This document shows positions 47,400 to 58,514 of a stretch of DNA of 64,000 nt, piece after piece. The first letter of the stretch is position 1. Each line of letters opens with the position of its first letter. This DNA comes from Thozetella sp. PMI_491. Its lineage: Eukaryota > Ascomycota > Sordariomycetes > Chaetosphaeriales > Chaetosphaeriaceae. The notes under the pieces are model-generated. The model had not been told where the DNA came from. It searched no databases and saw only the letters and a list, made by a program, of their open reading frames with translations. Position numbers and translations under genes: made by a program. The DNA lies in contig MU270024.1 in assembly GCA_021432635.1 (NCBI GenBank), positions 682,001 to 746,000 on the forward strand. The letters run 5' to 3'.

Positions 47400-48811
47400 A
47401 TGGACACGATGCAGCGCATGAGCCCGGGCGCGGTGAGTCGCGATGCTTGCGACCGCTGCCACGCCATGAAGACAAAATGCACTCGCAGGGCCAACTCAAG
47501 AATCTGCCAGAGATGCAACCGGCTCGGTGTTTCCTGTGACTACAGCCCGCCTCTAAAGACTGGGAGGCCGCAGGGCAGGAGGAGCAGTAATGTGCCGAGG
47601 AGTAGACAGCAGCACTGCAGCCAAAAACAAATGCCACAAGCGATTGGAGATATAGAAAGCGAAAAAGGTAGGGCTCGATGGCAATCCATATTTTATAATC
47701 ACTGATTTTGTTAGACAACACAGAAGACCCTGCTCTCACTCTAGACCCTTTGTTTTCTTTGCACAATTCACCTGCAGTTGCTTTACACATTCAGCCGCAA
47801 GACCAATGGCTGCAGAGCGAGCCCCAGCTTTTTGGCTTCTTTCCTGGGGCGGGACAGACGGTGGAGGGCCAGACGCTCTCGACTCTCGACAATTCGATAT
47901 TTGACTTGTTGCCGCGAACGGAACCGGTTAATGAGGACGGGGCGCCAGGCGGAGCTCTCTCGCCTAAGCCACTGCTCACGTCCGAGCTGGACCATGACGC
48001 CGAGGAGCATGATTTTCACGCTTACTGCACGCATGGCTCTGTCATCAACTTTGAGGCGCAATTATTAGATATACAAGCCGGCCTCCTGAGACTCGAGAGA
48101 GACGTCCGGGAGCACGAGGCACAAGAAATGCCCGCGCGAACTCGGGCTCCGTCCACTACCGACGGGGAGGCCCACCCTCTTACTTCCAGCCCGATGGCGG
48201 GGCTGATCGAGCGACTGTACATGACGACGCAGGAGCTGGCCGTTATCATCGAGAGGATGTACCAGCCGATAGAGGAGCCAACTTGCAGCTTGGATCCCAC
48301 CCTCGACGCCTTGACACCCCTGTCTACAATGGAGTCGGATCACCCTCGAGCGCCTATTGCGGTTGTTCAACAGAGCGCTACGACAGCACTCCTGGTGGCG
48401 AGTTGCTACGCACGGTTGGTCACTTCATACAATCTCCTGTTGAAGGACCTTAGTTCCTCCTATTTCTCAGCGGCGAGGGCCGACATTTCGGTATTTCTCA
48501 CGGGACGGCTTAAAATCTCCATGTCTCCGGAAATAAGTTTCGGCCTCCACATACACATCATATCCCAGGTGATGCACCGTGTGCGAAAGGCCATGGTGGC
48601 ATATTCATGCTGCCATTGGCCTCTTGCGAGCGAAAAGTGCGGAATCGGAGGGACATGGACATCGGAGGATAAGACAGGGGTGAAACCAGATGAGGACACC
48701 GCTCTGGCATATATACTCCGAGCGGCATCTACGGAAATAGGCCTAAGAGAGAAGAAGCTCAAATCGAGTTTGCAGGCAGCTGGGGAGGATACCGCATTAA
48801 AGGGGATGTGA
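47400..48811 (+). CDS. Zn2Cys6 transcription factor, AflR-like, probable cluster regulator
   Basis: Two exons, 47400-47667 and 47715-48811, joined over a 47-base intron (GTAGGG...TTAG), encode 454 residues. The binuclear zinc cluster begins at Cys17: CDRCHAMKTKC, then CQRCNRLGVSC, followed by a basic GRPQGRRSS linker. This matches C6 domains of AflR-type pathway regulators. The middle is acidic and proline-rich; the C-terminal part has helices typical of the AflR C-terminal region (QSATTALLVASCYARLV, ISQVMHRVRKAM). It should act in the nucleus and bind CGG-type sites. Its place between the ANL-ER gene and the MFS gene, and the repeated CGGCGRGTT motif in neighbouring promoters, make it the likely pathway-specific activator. 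Its own promoter lacks that motif as far as I can see. The start at 47400 gives the Zn cluster a usual short N-terminal leader. Confidence 0.88.
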
Positions 48812-49738
48812 GCTCATGCATCTTGTACTATACGTATACAGGGTCACGTCCGGTAGGTTTATAAGGTAAAGCCGCGTTGGAGTTGAATATGGCACATTTA
48901 GACAGGAAAAGGCACGGTAGTTTAGCACCCCTGGGTTGATTGTCCAATACAACGGGTCTGGTTAAGTCTGCTCAGGTTAGCAAGCCGGCTCACTTCGCAA
49001 TTGTCGTCTTTTCCGTCGAGCCGGCTCTGTTCTCTTGGCTACTACTCCTAGTTACAGATAAACGGTGACAGTTTTACTTTGTAGCATCCTATCAAAGCTT
49101 GATACTCTCTCAACTCGCCGTTTTTGCCCGTCGCATGGAAATGCGCCTCAACCCTGCGCAAGATGCTGAGTCTGGTCAGAGATGACGCAATTGGACGTGT
49201 CGGCCCATCTTTGTAAAGAACCCGCCGGTTGCCAAGTAAGGATGAAAGGACCGTACGGGAATGGTAAGATCCGAATGGATCCTAATCGTCGGGGCCAATA
49301 AAATACGAAGGAATGAGTAGTCGCAAGCTTTCTGACTCAGTGTTGTATAGTGGGTAATGCTAAATAGGCAACTAAGCTCCTGTAATACGCTGGCGTAGAC
49401 ACCACAGTTTGCACCTAGCTAAAAAGTCCACTGTGGGTCCTTCGCTAAGCGAGTTGCCGAGAGCGAAACGCGCCGGTCAACTGCAGGCAGTGTTCGTAGC
49501 TGTGCCATCATCTCACCGCCGAGCGTCGGCCTTGGTCGACCCACCTCGCTCTCACCAAGCACAGTTCGGGTGCACTGCCTCCGAGATGAATTTGGTACCG
49601 CTGCCTACGGCAACAAATTCCTCTACCTATCTTAGAGTATAGCACAGCGATACAGGCTTTCAATTCCTGTCTGGTTCTTCCACTCCCGGCCGTGCGTTTC
49701 GAAGATGAGGGGAGCATAGCTGCATAGAGTGCCAGGCC
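48812..49738. promoter_or_regulatory. Region upstream of the MFS exporter with two CGGCGRGTT copies
   Basis: About 930 bases between the regulator and the exporter. It holds AACTCGCCG (49112-49120) and AACCCGCCG (49219-49227), both reverse complements of CGGCGRGTT, some 520-630 bases upstream of the exporter ATG. No gene seen. Confidence 0.5.
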
Positions 49739-52089
49739 ATGGAACAACTCGAATCGACACGCTCATCTCCATCCAGGGGGTCCTCGCATCGGTTTGCCGC
49801 CGTGGACTGGGAGACATTCACCGAGCATGGGTTCGATTGGCACTACGACCAGTCTTCCATCTCGAGTGCACCAGAGACCCTCGACACGCGGCTGCTCGGC
49901 TGGCCAAACGACAGCTACGACCTTGGTGTTCGTCCACTCGAGGGCTCCAAGTTCAAAGCCGCCTCCAGCAGAGAGCATGTCACGTGTTACGACGCTTCAC
50001 CCTCGCAGCCCGCGGCCGGGCCTGGCATCCAGGCCGCACCTGCTCAAGATGATACAATCCAGCCGCTTCAGGGCTTCCGGCTATGGAGTCTAATCGCCGG
50101 GCTTTATCTCGCCATATATCTCATAGGTCTCGATTTAACCATGCTGTCGACGGTGCGTATCTTTACCGCACATACACATGTTATTGTAAAAAGCATTTAT
50201 ATTTACTTAGGTATCTCACTAGGTCATACCGAGTCTTTCCGATTACTTCGGCACCATTAATGACATCGGGTGGTATGAGTCTGCTTATTTGTTGGCAATG
50301 TGAGCCGTGAACTTCGCGCTGGGGGTCCAAGAAGTTAACTCTCCCCAGATGTGTACTGACGCCATTGGCTGGCAAGCTCTACAATGTCTTCTCTAACAAG
50401 GTTACTAGTTACACCCATAAGCCCCCTTGTATCATGCTGCAGTGTGAATCAAGCAAACGCTAATTGAATAACAGTTCACATTTGTCGGCTTTCTTGTCGT
50501 TTTCGAGCTCGGGACCATCATCTGTGCAATTTCCAAATCGAGCCAGACATTCATATATGGACGCGCTGTAACAGGCATGGGAGCATCGGGGCTCATGAAC
50601 GGCGGTCTCGTCATCATCTCGGTCGCGTGTCCACCAAGCATCAGGCCCGTCATCACCGCATGTGGGATGTCCTTGATTGCAGTTGGGGGTATCACTGGAC
50701 CTTTGATCAGCGGTGCTCTGACGCAGCAACTAGGCTGGCAGTGGTGTGAGTAAAATGGTGGCCAGACAGCCGCCCGTTCTGTGGCAACTTGGACTAAATA
50801 CCGGCTGTAGCCTTCTGGATCTTTCTTCCCATCGGCGCGGTAACCATTGCAGCGACTATCCTTGTCCGGGTCCCTGAGCAGTTGGTCAAGCCGCCCTTTC
50901 GCGCAGCGCTCGCCAACCTCCCGCACAGCATTGATCCTATTGGCCTTGCTCTTATCGGGCCCTCTATTGCCATGTTCCTCCTTGCTGTTAGCTGGGGCGG
51001 TACGGCGGAATACGCATGGTCTTCGCCCACTGTTCTAGGGCTTCTAGTCGGATCTGTGATTACCTTTGCTGTGTTCATCATGTGGAGTAGACGGCTTGGT
51101 GAAGATGCAATTATCCCCCCATCACAGGTCCGTCAGCCGCTGGTGGCTACGAGCTGCGCTGTGATCGCCTTGCAAGGAGGATCGACTACGCTGGTCACGT
51201 ACTATCTCCCCGTCTGGTTCCAGGCAATACAAGGCGCCACCCCGACTGATGGGGGGGTTAGGCTTCTGCCCTCCATGATCGCACAGATCATTGGCTTGAC
51301 CTGCTCCGGGGCACTTGGTATGTACCGCATCGCCCAGATTTCTTTACCGATTCTGATGCTTTATGGTCTTCAGTTCGAAGGCTTCGCTATCTACCTCCAT
51401 GGGCCATCGTCGGCAGCCTACTTTCAGCCATCGGGTCAGGGCTGATGACTACACTAACTCCAAATTCGGGGAAGGCGCAATGGATTGGGTTCCAGGCTGT
51501 CACGGCCCTTGGCCGCGGCATGGCCATGCAAATGGTCCGTACTATGCGTGCTTCTTACCTGTACGACTGTTAACGTACCGAGGGCATAGCCAGTAGTGGC
51601 TCTGCAGGAGTCGCTCCCCGGGAGCGAAATGGCAACAGCAACGTCAACACTGACGCTCCTAATGTACATGGGGAGTGCCATCGGGATATCCGCCGGTCAA
51701 ACAATATTTCGAAGCTCTCTTGTGCCGGCCATCAACCACTATACCACCGGAGTCGACCCTCAGGTCGTCCTTAATACGGGTGCTACTGACATACAGAAGC
51801 TCGTGCCACCGAGCGATCTGCTGGGACTGCTCTTGGCTTACAACGAGGCACTTACCCGCATATTTGTTAGTCTGCTCCTTACCCCAGTGGCTGGGGGTCT
51901 GCCAAAATCAATCTGGAGCATGCTGACGCATAACCACCGCAGTACTACCCCGTGGCAGCAGCAGCCATTGCCTTCTTCTTGAGCTTTGGCCTAGGGTGGA
52001 GGAAAATTGGAGTCACTAGTGTAGAACTATCTAACCCCCCGCAGGAGATGTCCAGGGACAATCCTGGAACGGACCGGTCGGGCTGTTAA
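49739..52089 (+). CDS. MFS drug/toxin-type exporter (DHA family, 14-TM-like)
   Basis: Eight exons join in phase: 49739-50152, 50223-50299, 50349-50400, 50475-50745, 50811-51317, 51374-51534, 51590-51865 and 51943-52089, for 634 residues. After a long hydrophilic N-terminus of about 110 residues, the first helix reads WSLIAGLYLAIYLIGLDLTM, followed by IPSLSDYFGTINDIGWYESAYLLA and PLAGKLYNVFSNK, the typical motif A region. A later block ASGLMNGGLVIISVACPP and GGITGPLISGALT is the antiporter motif C. These mark the DHA2-type exporters that accompany secondary-metabolite clusters. The C-terminus is short and hydrophilic. It should pump the cluster product or a related compound out through the plasma membrane. 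Several stop codons in the raw frames fall inside introns, so the gene looks intact. Confidence 0.88.
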
Positions 52090-52692
52090 CTAGCGTAACT
52101 AGCTATGAGCCGCAGGGCAAGGGCAAACCACTAAACCTAGACTAATGTGCCTATGAATAGCCAGGCGGCTTTAGATGTAATTGAATAAGCGCCCCTAACA
52201 ATACTCCGTACAACGTGAGCGTTTCGGCACGGCCTACTGCTTCAAAAACTGAGGCTCAGGAGCTCAGCTGTAGCCGCCCTAGGGGTACTTAGTATTGTGC
52301 TCCTTTGGAAGTTGGTTTAGGCCAGTTTATGGCGTGTAAGATATTCTTAGAAACTGCTAGGGCTGTTAGTAGGACAGCCCGATCCCGCGAAACGTAGTCG
52401 CCACAGGACGCCAGGCAGCAAGGTACCTACCTACCTAACCTAGCCACATTAATACACTCAGAGACGCTACCGGTGTCTTAGCGCCTCTTCCTCGCCTAAA
52501 AGTCGCCGATGGTCAGCTTGATGTAGTTCTATGGCCACAAGGGTGCGTCTTGCTATGAATCCTATGACACCGTACAGTCACTGTTGTACACCGGACACGT
52601 CGATTCGCACCTCTTCCTACCACGCAATTTACCATTCATTCTTCGTCCATCCCAGACAAAGCGGTCAAGGAACCAGCATTTCAATTTACCTC
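52090..52692. other. Short intergenic region upstream of the FSH hydrolase
   Basis: Contains AAGTCGCCG (52500-52508), which is CGGCGACTT on the other strand, one base off the cluster motif CGGCGRGTT. An in-frame ATG at 52531 would add 54 residues to the hydrolase but encodes sequence unlike the family. Confidence 0.4.
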
Positions 52693-53508
52693 ATGGCGCC
52701 TGTCACTCCCCGCCAGCCTTTGCCTAAAATTCTCTGTCTGCACGGCGCGGGGTCGTCCGGGGCCATTTTCCAAGCCCAGTGCCGAAAGATCACACGTTCG
52801 CTTCGTAACGAGCTCGAGTTCGTCTACGTGGACGCTCCTTTCGCATCGAAGGCCGGCCCCGGTATGTGGCCTGTGTATTCTGACTCCGGCCCATTTTTCC
52901 GATGGCACTGTGACGAAGCCGCGACGGAAGGCTTCGACATCACCGATGCGGAGGTTAGAACAGAAAGAGAGAAAGTCAGGAGCATGTTCGAGTCCATATT
53001 TGCTGAGAGTAAAGACGCTCCTTTTATTGGCGTCATGGCCTTCTCTCAAGGCGCTAGAGTTGCGACTGGCTTGCTTCAATATCTTGAAAAGATGTCGAGA
53101 GAGGGCTGTCAAGGTTGGCCAGATATGAAGTTTGCCATTCTTTGCAGTGGGACATACCCACCTCTTCTCATAGACGAAGATGCCAACACTGCAGCTACTG
53201 GCGAGGGTGGATCTGTTGTTGACGAGCAAGACCTACCCGCTTCAGAAGCAGTAGGAGATGATACAGTCAACACAGTCGAATCCCGGAAACTCAGGATTCC
53301 ATCCATCCATCTTCATGGAACCCGCGATCCATGGAAGACCGAGTCAGAGAGATTGGCGCAGGATTGCTACGCCGAAGAATCTTCTACTGTCATACAGTTT
53401 GCTGGCGGTCACCAGATTCCACCGCAGGACATTGATGTTGCCCGCGTGTCAGGGGAGATACTTCGCCAGCTTCTCAAGGCATCTCGGGGTCCTCTCGGCA
53501 TGGTGTAA
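52693..53508 (+). CDS. FSH1/LovG-like serine hydrolase, probable polyketide-releasing thioesterase
   Basis: One exon of 271 residues from ATG 52693. I prefer this start because the family begins with KILCLHGAGSSG within the first 20 residues; an earlier in-frame ATG exists at 52531. The alpha/beta-hydrolase landmarks are clear: LCLHGAGSSG (oxyanion loop), VYVDAPF, GVMAFSQGAR with nucleophile Ser118, LHGTRDPW with Asp212, and GGHQIPP with His240. The FSH family includes LovG, which frees the nonaketide from LovB. The PKS here has no release domain of its own, so a releasing or editing role is likely. It is cytosolic by lack of a signal. A motif copy with one mismatch sits about 190 bases upstream. 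Confidence 0.9.
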   Translation: MAPVTPRQPLPKILCLHGAGSSGAIFQAQCRKITRSLRNELEFVYVDAPFASKAGPGMWPVYSDSGPFFRWHCDEAATEGFDITDAEVRTEREKVRSMFESIFAESKDAPFIGVMAFSQGARVATGLLQYLEKMSREGCQGWPDMKFAILCSGTYPPLLIDEDANTAATGEGGSVVDEQDLPASEAVGDDTVNTVESRKLRIPSIHLHGTRDPWKTESERLAQDCYAEESSTVIQFAGGHQIPPQDIDVARVSGEILRQLLKASRGPLGMV

Positions 53509-53847
53509 CTATCCGGGTCGAATCTATAGCCAGCCCCAAGGTTTTCGGGTCAAGTTTAAGATTTTAGCATAGATTAATACATACCCAGCGTCATCTATGC
53601 TACGTAATAACCATGCCAGGGCACTTGATGCACATGACGGAACATCTAATATTCGGCCATAATTACTGGACAATGCCGCACTAGATTGAATCGCTACGCA
53701 AATATTATAGTTGTGCAACGCATTCAAGATATCTGTGAGCGACAAGAGAGAAGCACTCGAGCACAGAGAATAGTATAATAACCTCGGGGAGTCTTGGGGA
53801 TCTCTAACAATATCCTAGTATCATCTCTATCCACACACCGATTATCG
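53509..53847. other. Intergenic stretch between convergent genes
   Basis: Shared 3' flank of the hydrolase and the epimerase-like gene. Nothing recognised. Confidence 0.6.
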
Positions 53848-55160
53848 TCACCTCCGAGGTTCTACTGAAAATTTAAACTTATGAGACGCCGTCATCACAC
53901 GGTCTGGCCCGTACAGAATATGTTCATCACGCTGCCATTCTGGATGGTTCAAAGCATCCGGCCAGTCCTGCATCTGCATAGATATTGCAGCATTCCTAGG
54001 TACTCGTGCTCCACCCTGGGCGGACTTCAGAGATAAGTTCCCTGGATCATCGGAGTTAGATAAGGAAGTCGATTCGGGATTCTGGCAGTGAGGAGAAGGT
54101 GGCTGGGACTTACTGGCAGGCTCTTCATCCCACGTGACTATTCTCACGGCTTCCTGGTCGGTGTACAGTTCCATTTTGATGCCGGAACGCGCAGATGAGA
54201 GAGATGCAGCGGGCTTGCTCTCCCAGTGCCACGGCTGAGGACGCTGAATGAGATAAACGTCATCATAGCGAGCAATAGTAGGGCCGCCGCGCTGAGCAAA
54301 GCCCTCCCTTAAAGGCTTTGGGCCCGACCAAAAATCATGCTCGGAGTACTTAGGATTCCCTTTGATGTCACCGGTGGGGATACCGTGCTCGTCTTCCTCC
54401 AATCGCAATCCAGAGAATGGGAGATGCAGCCGCTGCTCGGCGACAGTGCGGGCATCAGGGTCCGGCCCGAAGCCGTCCAAATTGAAGAAAGTCTTGAGGC
54501 TCAAGCTCACAGGGATGCGAACATCTGTCCGTGTTGGCGTCACACCATATGCAATGCGCCACTCGTTTGGATATACAGAGTGTGTCATGCAGTAGCCCGC
54601 AGAACCCGGAAACCCATGCTTAGAAGGGCGGTCGAAGCCCACAAACGTGATACTGTTAGATGTGTGCGATGCTACATCAAATGCGCGATGTTCCCAGCCC
54701 TTGAAGCCGCCATTATATGTCGTTGTTCCGTTGTTCCCATTGGCTTCCCCGGCGGAAAAGGTTACTCCGTCGATTTCAAAACTAGGGCTGCTGATATGTC
54801 CCGCAACCCTGCCTGGAGATGGAGTGTCAGAAACGGAGAGGGCGGAGAAGCCCTGAAAATACTTGTGGACGTACCGATAGCCCCGCCAAGGAGTCCTCTG
54901 TAGTTATCGTACTCTGGGACTCGATCAAGACCAAGGATGACATCTATCTCATTGCCATTCGTATCGTTTATCCAAAGGTTGGTGACAGATCCTCCGTTGA
55001 GATTGGTAAATGCAATTCGAATGCCTTCAGCTTGAATGATCCATTTTCCTTCGTAGTCAGCCGGCCATAGAGCCGTATACCCAGCAAAAGGACTACCACC
55101 GTTCCATAGTGCCTTCACTGTTGCCGTTATACTAAAAAACCATTGCGCGGCGACAACCAT
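53848..55160 (-). CDS. Aldose 1-epimerase (mutarotase)-like protein, possibly secreted
   Basis: Two exons, 55160-54875 and 54812-53848, with a 62-base intron (GTACGT...CCAG), encode 416 residues. The N-terminus (MVVAAQWFFSITATVKA) looks like a short signal peptide. The family blocks are readable: RIAFTNLNGGSVTNLWI, EIDVILGLD, GGAIGRVAGHI across the splice, a TTTYNGG stretch (usually TLHGG), then SVYPNEWRIAY, KTFFNLDG and, near the end, LYGPDRVM. In aldose epimerases a catalytic His normally sits in NNLHGGxxG and in SH-x-YFNL; here the equivalent positions read TYNGG and KTFFNLDG, so both catalytic histidines seem replaced. The protein may have lost mutarotase activity and may bind a sugar or do other chemistry. 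Its promoter carries the cluster motif three times, which links it to the PKS cluster. Confidence 0.8.
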
Positions 55161-55397
55161 TATGAGAAGTGGCCAGTGGTCTCTTTCTCTGTAGGTATGG
55201 TAGGAGAACTTGAAATCCCTCCCAAGCTCGACCAGTTCCTGTCTTGTACCTAGTCACGATTGCTTTAGGTATGCCTCCGTTCCTTTGCCGCGCTGTCCTT
55301 CTGGCTAGTCTATGGATTCCTACCGCCAAACAAGTAAGGTGGATACTTAAAAATTCGAGCCGTGCAAATTTTCTCTGTTCGCCTTGAAGAATTCCAT

Positions 55398-55468
55398 CGG
55401 CGGGTTGTCGGCGGGTTTTAGGAGGTGAGGAAAGCCGCCAGCGCTTACGCCTTATAGAAAACTCGCCG
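55398..55468 (+). promoter_or_regulatory. Three CGGCGRGTT motifs upstream of the epimerase-like gene
   Basis: CGGCGGGTT at 55398-55406 and 55409-55417 in direct orientation, 11 bases apart start to start, plus AACTCGCCG (reverse) at 55460-55468. They lie about 240-310 bases upstream of the ATG at 55160. Same motif as in the PKS/ANL-ER promoter. Confidence 0.6.
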
Positions 55469-56913
55469 TTCGGCTTCGCCACGGAGGATGCACTACCCGA
55501 TCTAACTAATCAAGCTTCCTTTCTCTGTCTAAACGCCGAGATTGACAAGTTCTTTCCACACAGCGGAAACCTAAGCAGTGGGTCCCTAAGCAGCCCATTT
55601 AGAATAAGTCTGCAATCAGGCTGTGCTAACTCCGTTCCAAAGTGCGACGTGTGGCGAACCAACCATTGCGCGAGGAGATGACTACGCCAGTTAGCGAGTA
55701 AGATAGACGGTGCCTATAGTTTAGCTAGCGTTAAAATTGGCCTAAGTTGAGGATCTATTTGTGAAATGAGGCGCGTTGCTGAGCTAGCGGAGTTGTGCGT
55801 TTGCAAGTGACCGAAGTACTGCAAATAGTGCTTTTTGGGGGGGGAGGCATTTTTTTGCTGCATGCATACCTAAGAGCACGACCCTGCTGTTACCGGAAAA
55901 CTCCAAGTGATCTAGGCCAGGTCGCGACGGGTTCTGATGCTCGCCTACTCTGAGATAGTATCCCGAGGTTCTACTATAGGGATTTTCTAGCCTAGTAACA
56001 ATAAGTTGCTGCAAGTTAGCCAGATATATATATAGTAACTATATGGTTGGAGAGACAGGGATAATGAGAAGCTATAAACCTGTAAACGAGGATATAGACG
56101 CCCTCTTAGACGAGATATTAATAACCTTTACTTGCAGACTGTGCTATAGAGCAGGGTAGAAGTGCTTAATTATCAAGAACAGACCCTAGTATAGTCAGAT
56201 AAAATAGCGCCAGTTTAGGCTGGAAAGGGAACATCTAGATATCACCACGTTCACCCTAAATTTACTGATAAGGTCATCAGCGGTGTGCTTGCCCCAGCCA
56301 CTAGGTTTCAGTCCAAGCCCTGCCATAACGGTCAACGTCGATTCATAGATATATTGAGAACGGGGAGCAAGAAGCAGAGCACGTGCGGAACAACCCCCAT
56401 ACAACACCACCACCATACACTTCGTAGCCAAGTAGCTACAGCGCGGAACCAATACCACGATCTTGCGGTCCAGTTCGTAGGTAGGGCCGTTGAAGTAGCG
56501 TAAGCCTAGCGGTATGTGGGAGAGCGCATGCCTATGCGAGGACCAACGAGTGCTGGGCTCTGACCAGAGCAAGATGGACCCGTAGGAATGGGGCGAAGCC
56601 CCGTAATGGTCGTACGAAGTGGTCTTGTGGTTGGTCTTGTCTAGGGAAACGAATGAAGTTGATTGCTAGCTTAATGGATCGATGCTCGATGATGGTCCCC
56701 CTGAGGTAGGACGGCACCCCTTAGCTACTTATACAAATCAGGCTGCATGGTCTGATCGGACCAGGGTCTAGATCCACCACGCAGCCCATCCAGTACCAGC
56801 GCCACACTGGGCAAAAAGAAAAATCCACTGGTTACCCCTAGTTCAATATCTAGCTGAATTCATCTAGTATACTAACCTGCTTTATTAACAAGAAGGTTAA
56901 GTGGTTTTTTTCT
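55469..56913. other. Gene-free, partly AT-rich stretch
   Basis: No coherent gene. It has an alternating AT run (about 56022-56035), a G9 run near 55837, and short frames with no motifs. Possibly old repeat remains. Confidence 0.5.
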
Positions 56914-57162
56914 TTATACGTCGGCGGCGCTCTTAACCATATTCTCCTCGAGGAAGTCGATAGAAAATATATCGATTGTAACTGCCCTCAGCTACAGCAC
57001 CATATCAATTCCAACCCGCTCATACATCTGTCTCAGAAGAAAGCAACAACTTACAGGTCCAAGGTCGGCTTCGTCCTTCTCTACCGACCAAACCGATCCA
57101 TAAACGGTACATCCCCGGGCTTTAAACTTCTTTACAAGCTCAAGACCGATGCCCTGCTTCAT
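56914..57162 (-). pseudogene. N-terminal fragment of a short-chain dehydrogenase
   Basis: Reading from 57162, the frame gives KQGIGLELVKKFKARGCTVYGSV, which matches the NRGIGLE-type Rossmann start of fungal SDRs. A GT-AG donor (GTAAGT) follows LGP at 57054. Further on, AVTIDIFSIDFLEENMVKSAA, ending at a stop at 56914, matches the next conserved strand of the same family (VTILEID-LDE-like). The first glycine motif is incomplete, and no later SDR blocks (NNAG, YxxxK) are found. It is a decayed or truncated gene copy. Confidence 0.5.
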
Positions 57163-58514
57163 GCCTGGCTGTGGTCGTCGGGTCGATAGTGGCAGCTACC
57201 TTTACTTAATTAATGTAAAAGCAATGGGGTTCTGCAAGGCTTTACACCTATAATCAACACATTCTTTCCTACTATTTCTTCTGGTGAACTAATCAGGCCT
57301 ATTCTCTTGATATGTGGCAGTGGGCTGCTTAGCATAAAAATAAGATAGAGACGACTCAAAACGACAAGAAACAGAAAAATTACAAATGCTCGCAGCAGAT
57401 TTAGCAAACGCAGCACCATCAGTGAGTGGTAAACTGATTAGAGGATTTATTGCCCCGCTAGTTCAAGAGTGGGCTTGTCAAACGGAAGCAGAAACGGGTC
57501 AAATGGGGCGTGGGGCCATGGGAAACCCTGGAAAATGCGGCTCCGGTCGAGATGAGGCTGGTGGGGACGATTGGTTCAATGTGGTTCGCATTAGCGACTT
57601 CGTTGACTATGTTACATTTCATTCCGTAGGGAGGGGGTGAGATTATGGACTGCAATAACAACACTGGGAAACGAGACTGGGAAAGCGATTTGCTCACAAG
57701 CATAAATTTAGCAGCTGTAATTGCGCCAGCGCTCCGCCTGCTGCTCCACCTGCTGCTGTAAAAGGAGCGCCATCGAGTCGTCGCACAAGTTGGGTTTATA
57801 TTGACTGGCCAGAAGGGGAAATCCAGCTGGCCAATCAGAGTGCGCGATTAACTTTTGGATGAGCCCCTTCCGTCAAAGAGAATTAGTGTGCAGAGCGTAG
57901 CCAAAGGTCTGAGTGTTCGTTGTAGAGGGGCTTCCGTTCAATGACCGCTCAGACCGTCAGCTAATGGGTGTCAGCTAATGGGTTACAAAGCATAGGTAAG
58001 TGTTTAGACAAAAAGACTCATGCAGATAGGTAGTATCCATCATGGATACCATGTTCGCGTATCTGTCTTAATTTGGGATTGTTATTTGGCCTTGCCGGGC
58101 TCGTAGTTCTTGTATGTAATATCTGTCCTTGTTTGAATGCATTGCTAGCTTTGCCAGCTGCAAGGGATTTTTCATGCAGGTAATATCTGATACCGTATTC
58201 GCATATCTATCCAAGTTTGAAAAATAATATGTAATTTTACCGAGCCACATGGTAGCACATGGTATGACATTAAGTCGGTTGGAGAAATCAATTTGCAAGG
58301 TGTCAAGGGCGAGTGCGTAGAGGGTTGGGAGTTTAACCTGGGTTAATGCGAGTCTTGGAATCTTCAAATTTAGTATATAAAGGATCATTTTCCCAGGTTC
58401 TCATTTGATTTCATGGTCAGAGTTATTCCAAGGCTCCCTTCGACTTAACCTTCTCTGGGCCTTTTGAGTATATTTTTCACCGACAATTCTGTCCATAAAT
58501 CATCCCTCTTCGCA
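57163..58514. other. Intergenic stretch, nothing recognised
   Basis: Contains short direct repetition, for example GTCAGCTAATGGGT twice near 57957-57980 and two related segments around 58030-58070 and 58165-58210 (ATCTGATACC...TATCT-like). No gene identified before the small secreted protein. Confidence 0.45.

Noticed and set aside
50153-51942. Apparent fragmentation of the MFS exporter at 49.7-52.1 kb
   Set aside because: Seven short introns with good signals join all pieces in phase into one 634-residue protein.
52531-52692. Upstream ATG extending the FSH hydrolase
   Set aside because: The added 54 residues are unlike the family, which starts close to the LCLHGAG strand.
56195-56572. 125-residue minus-strand frame
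   Set aside because: No motif, no splice partners, lies in a region with other decayed sequence.
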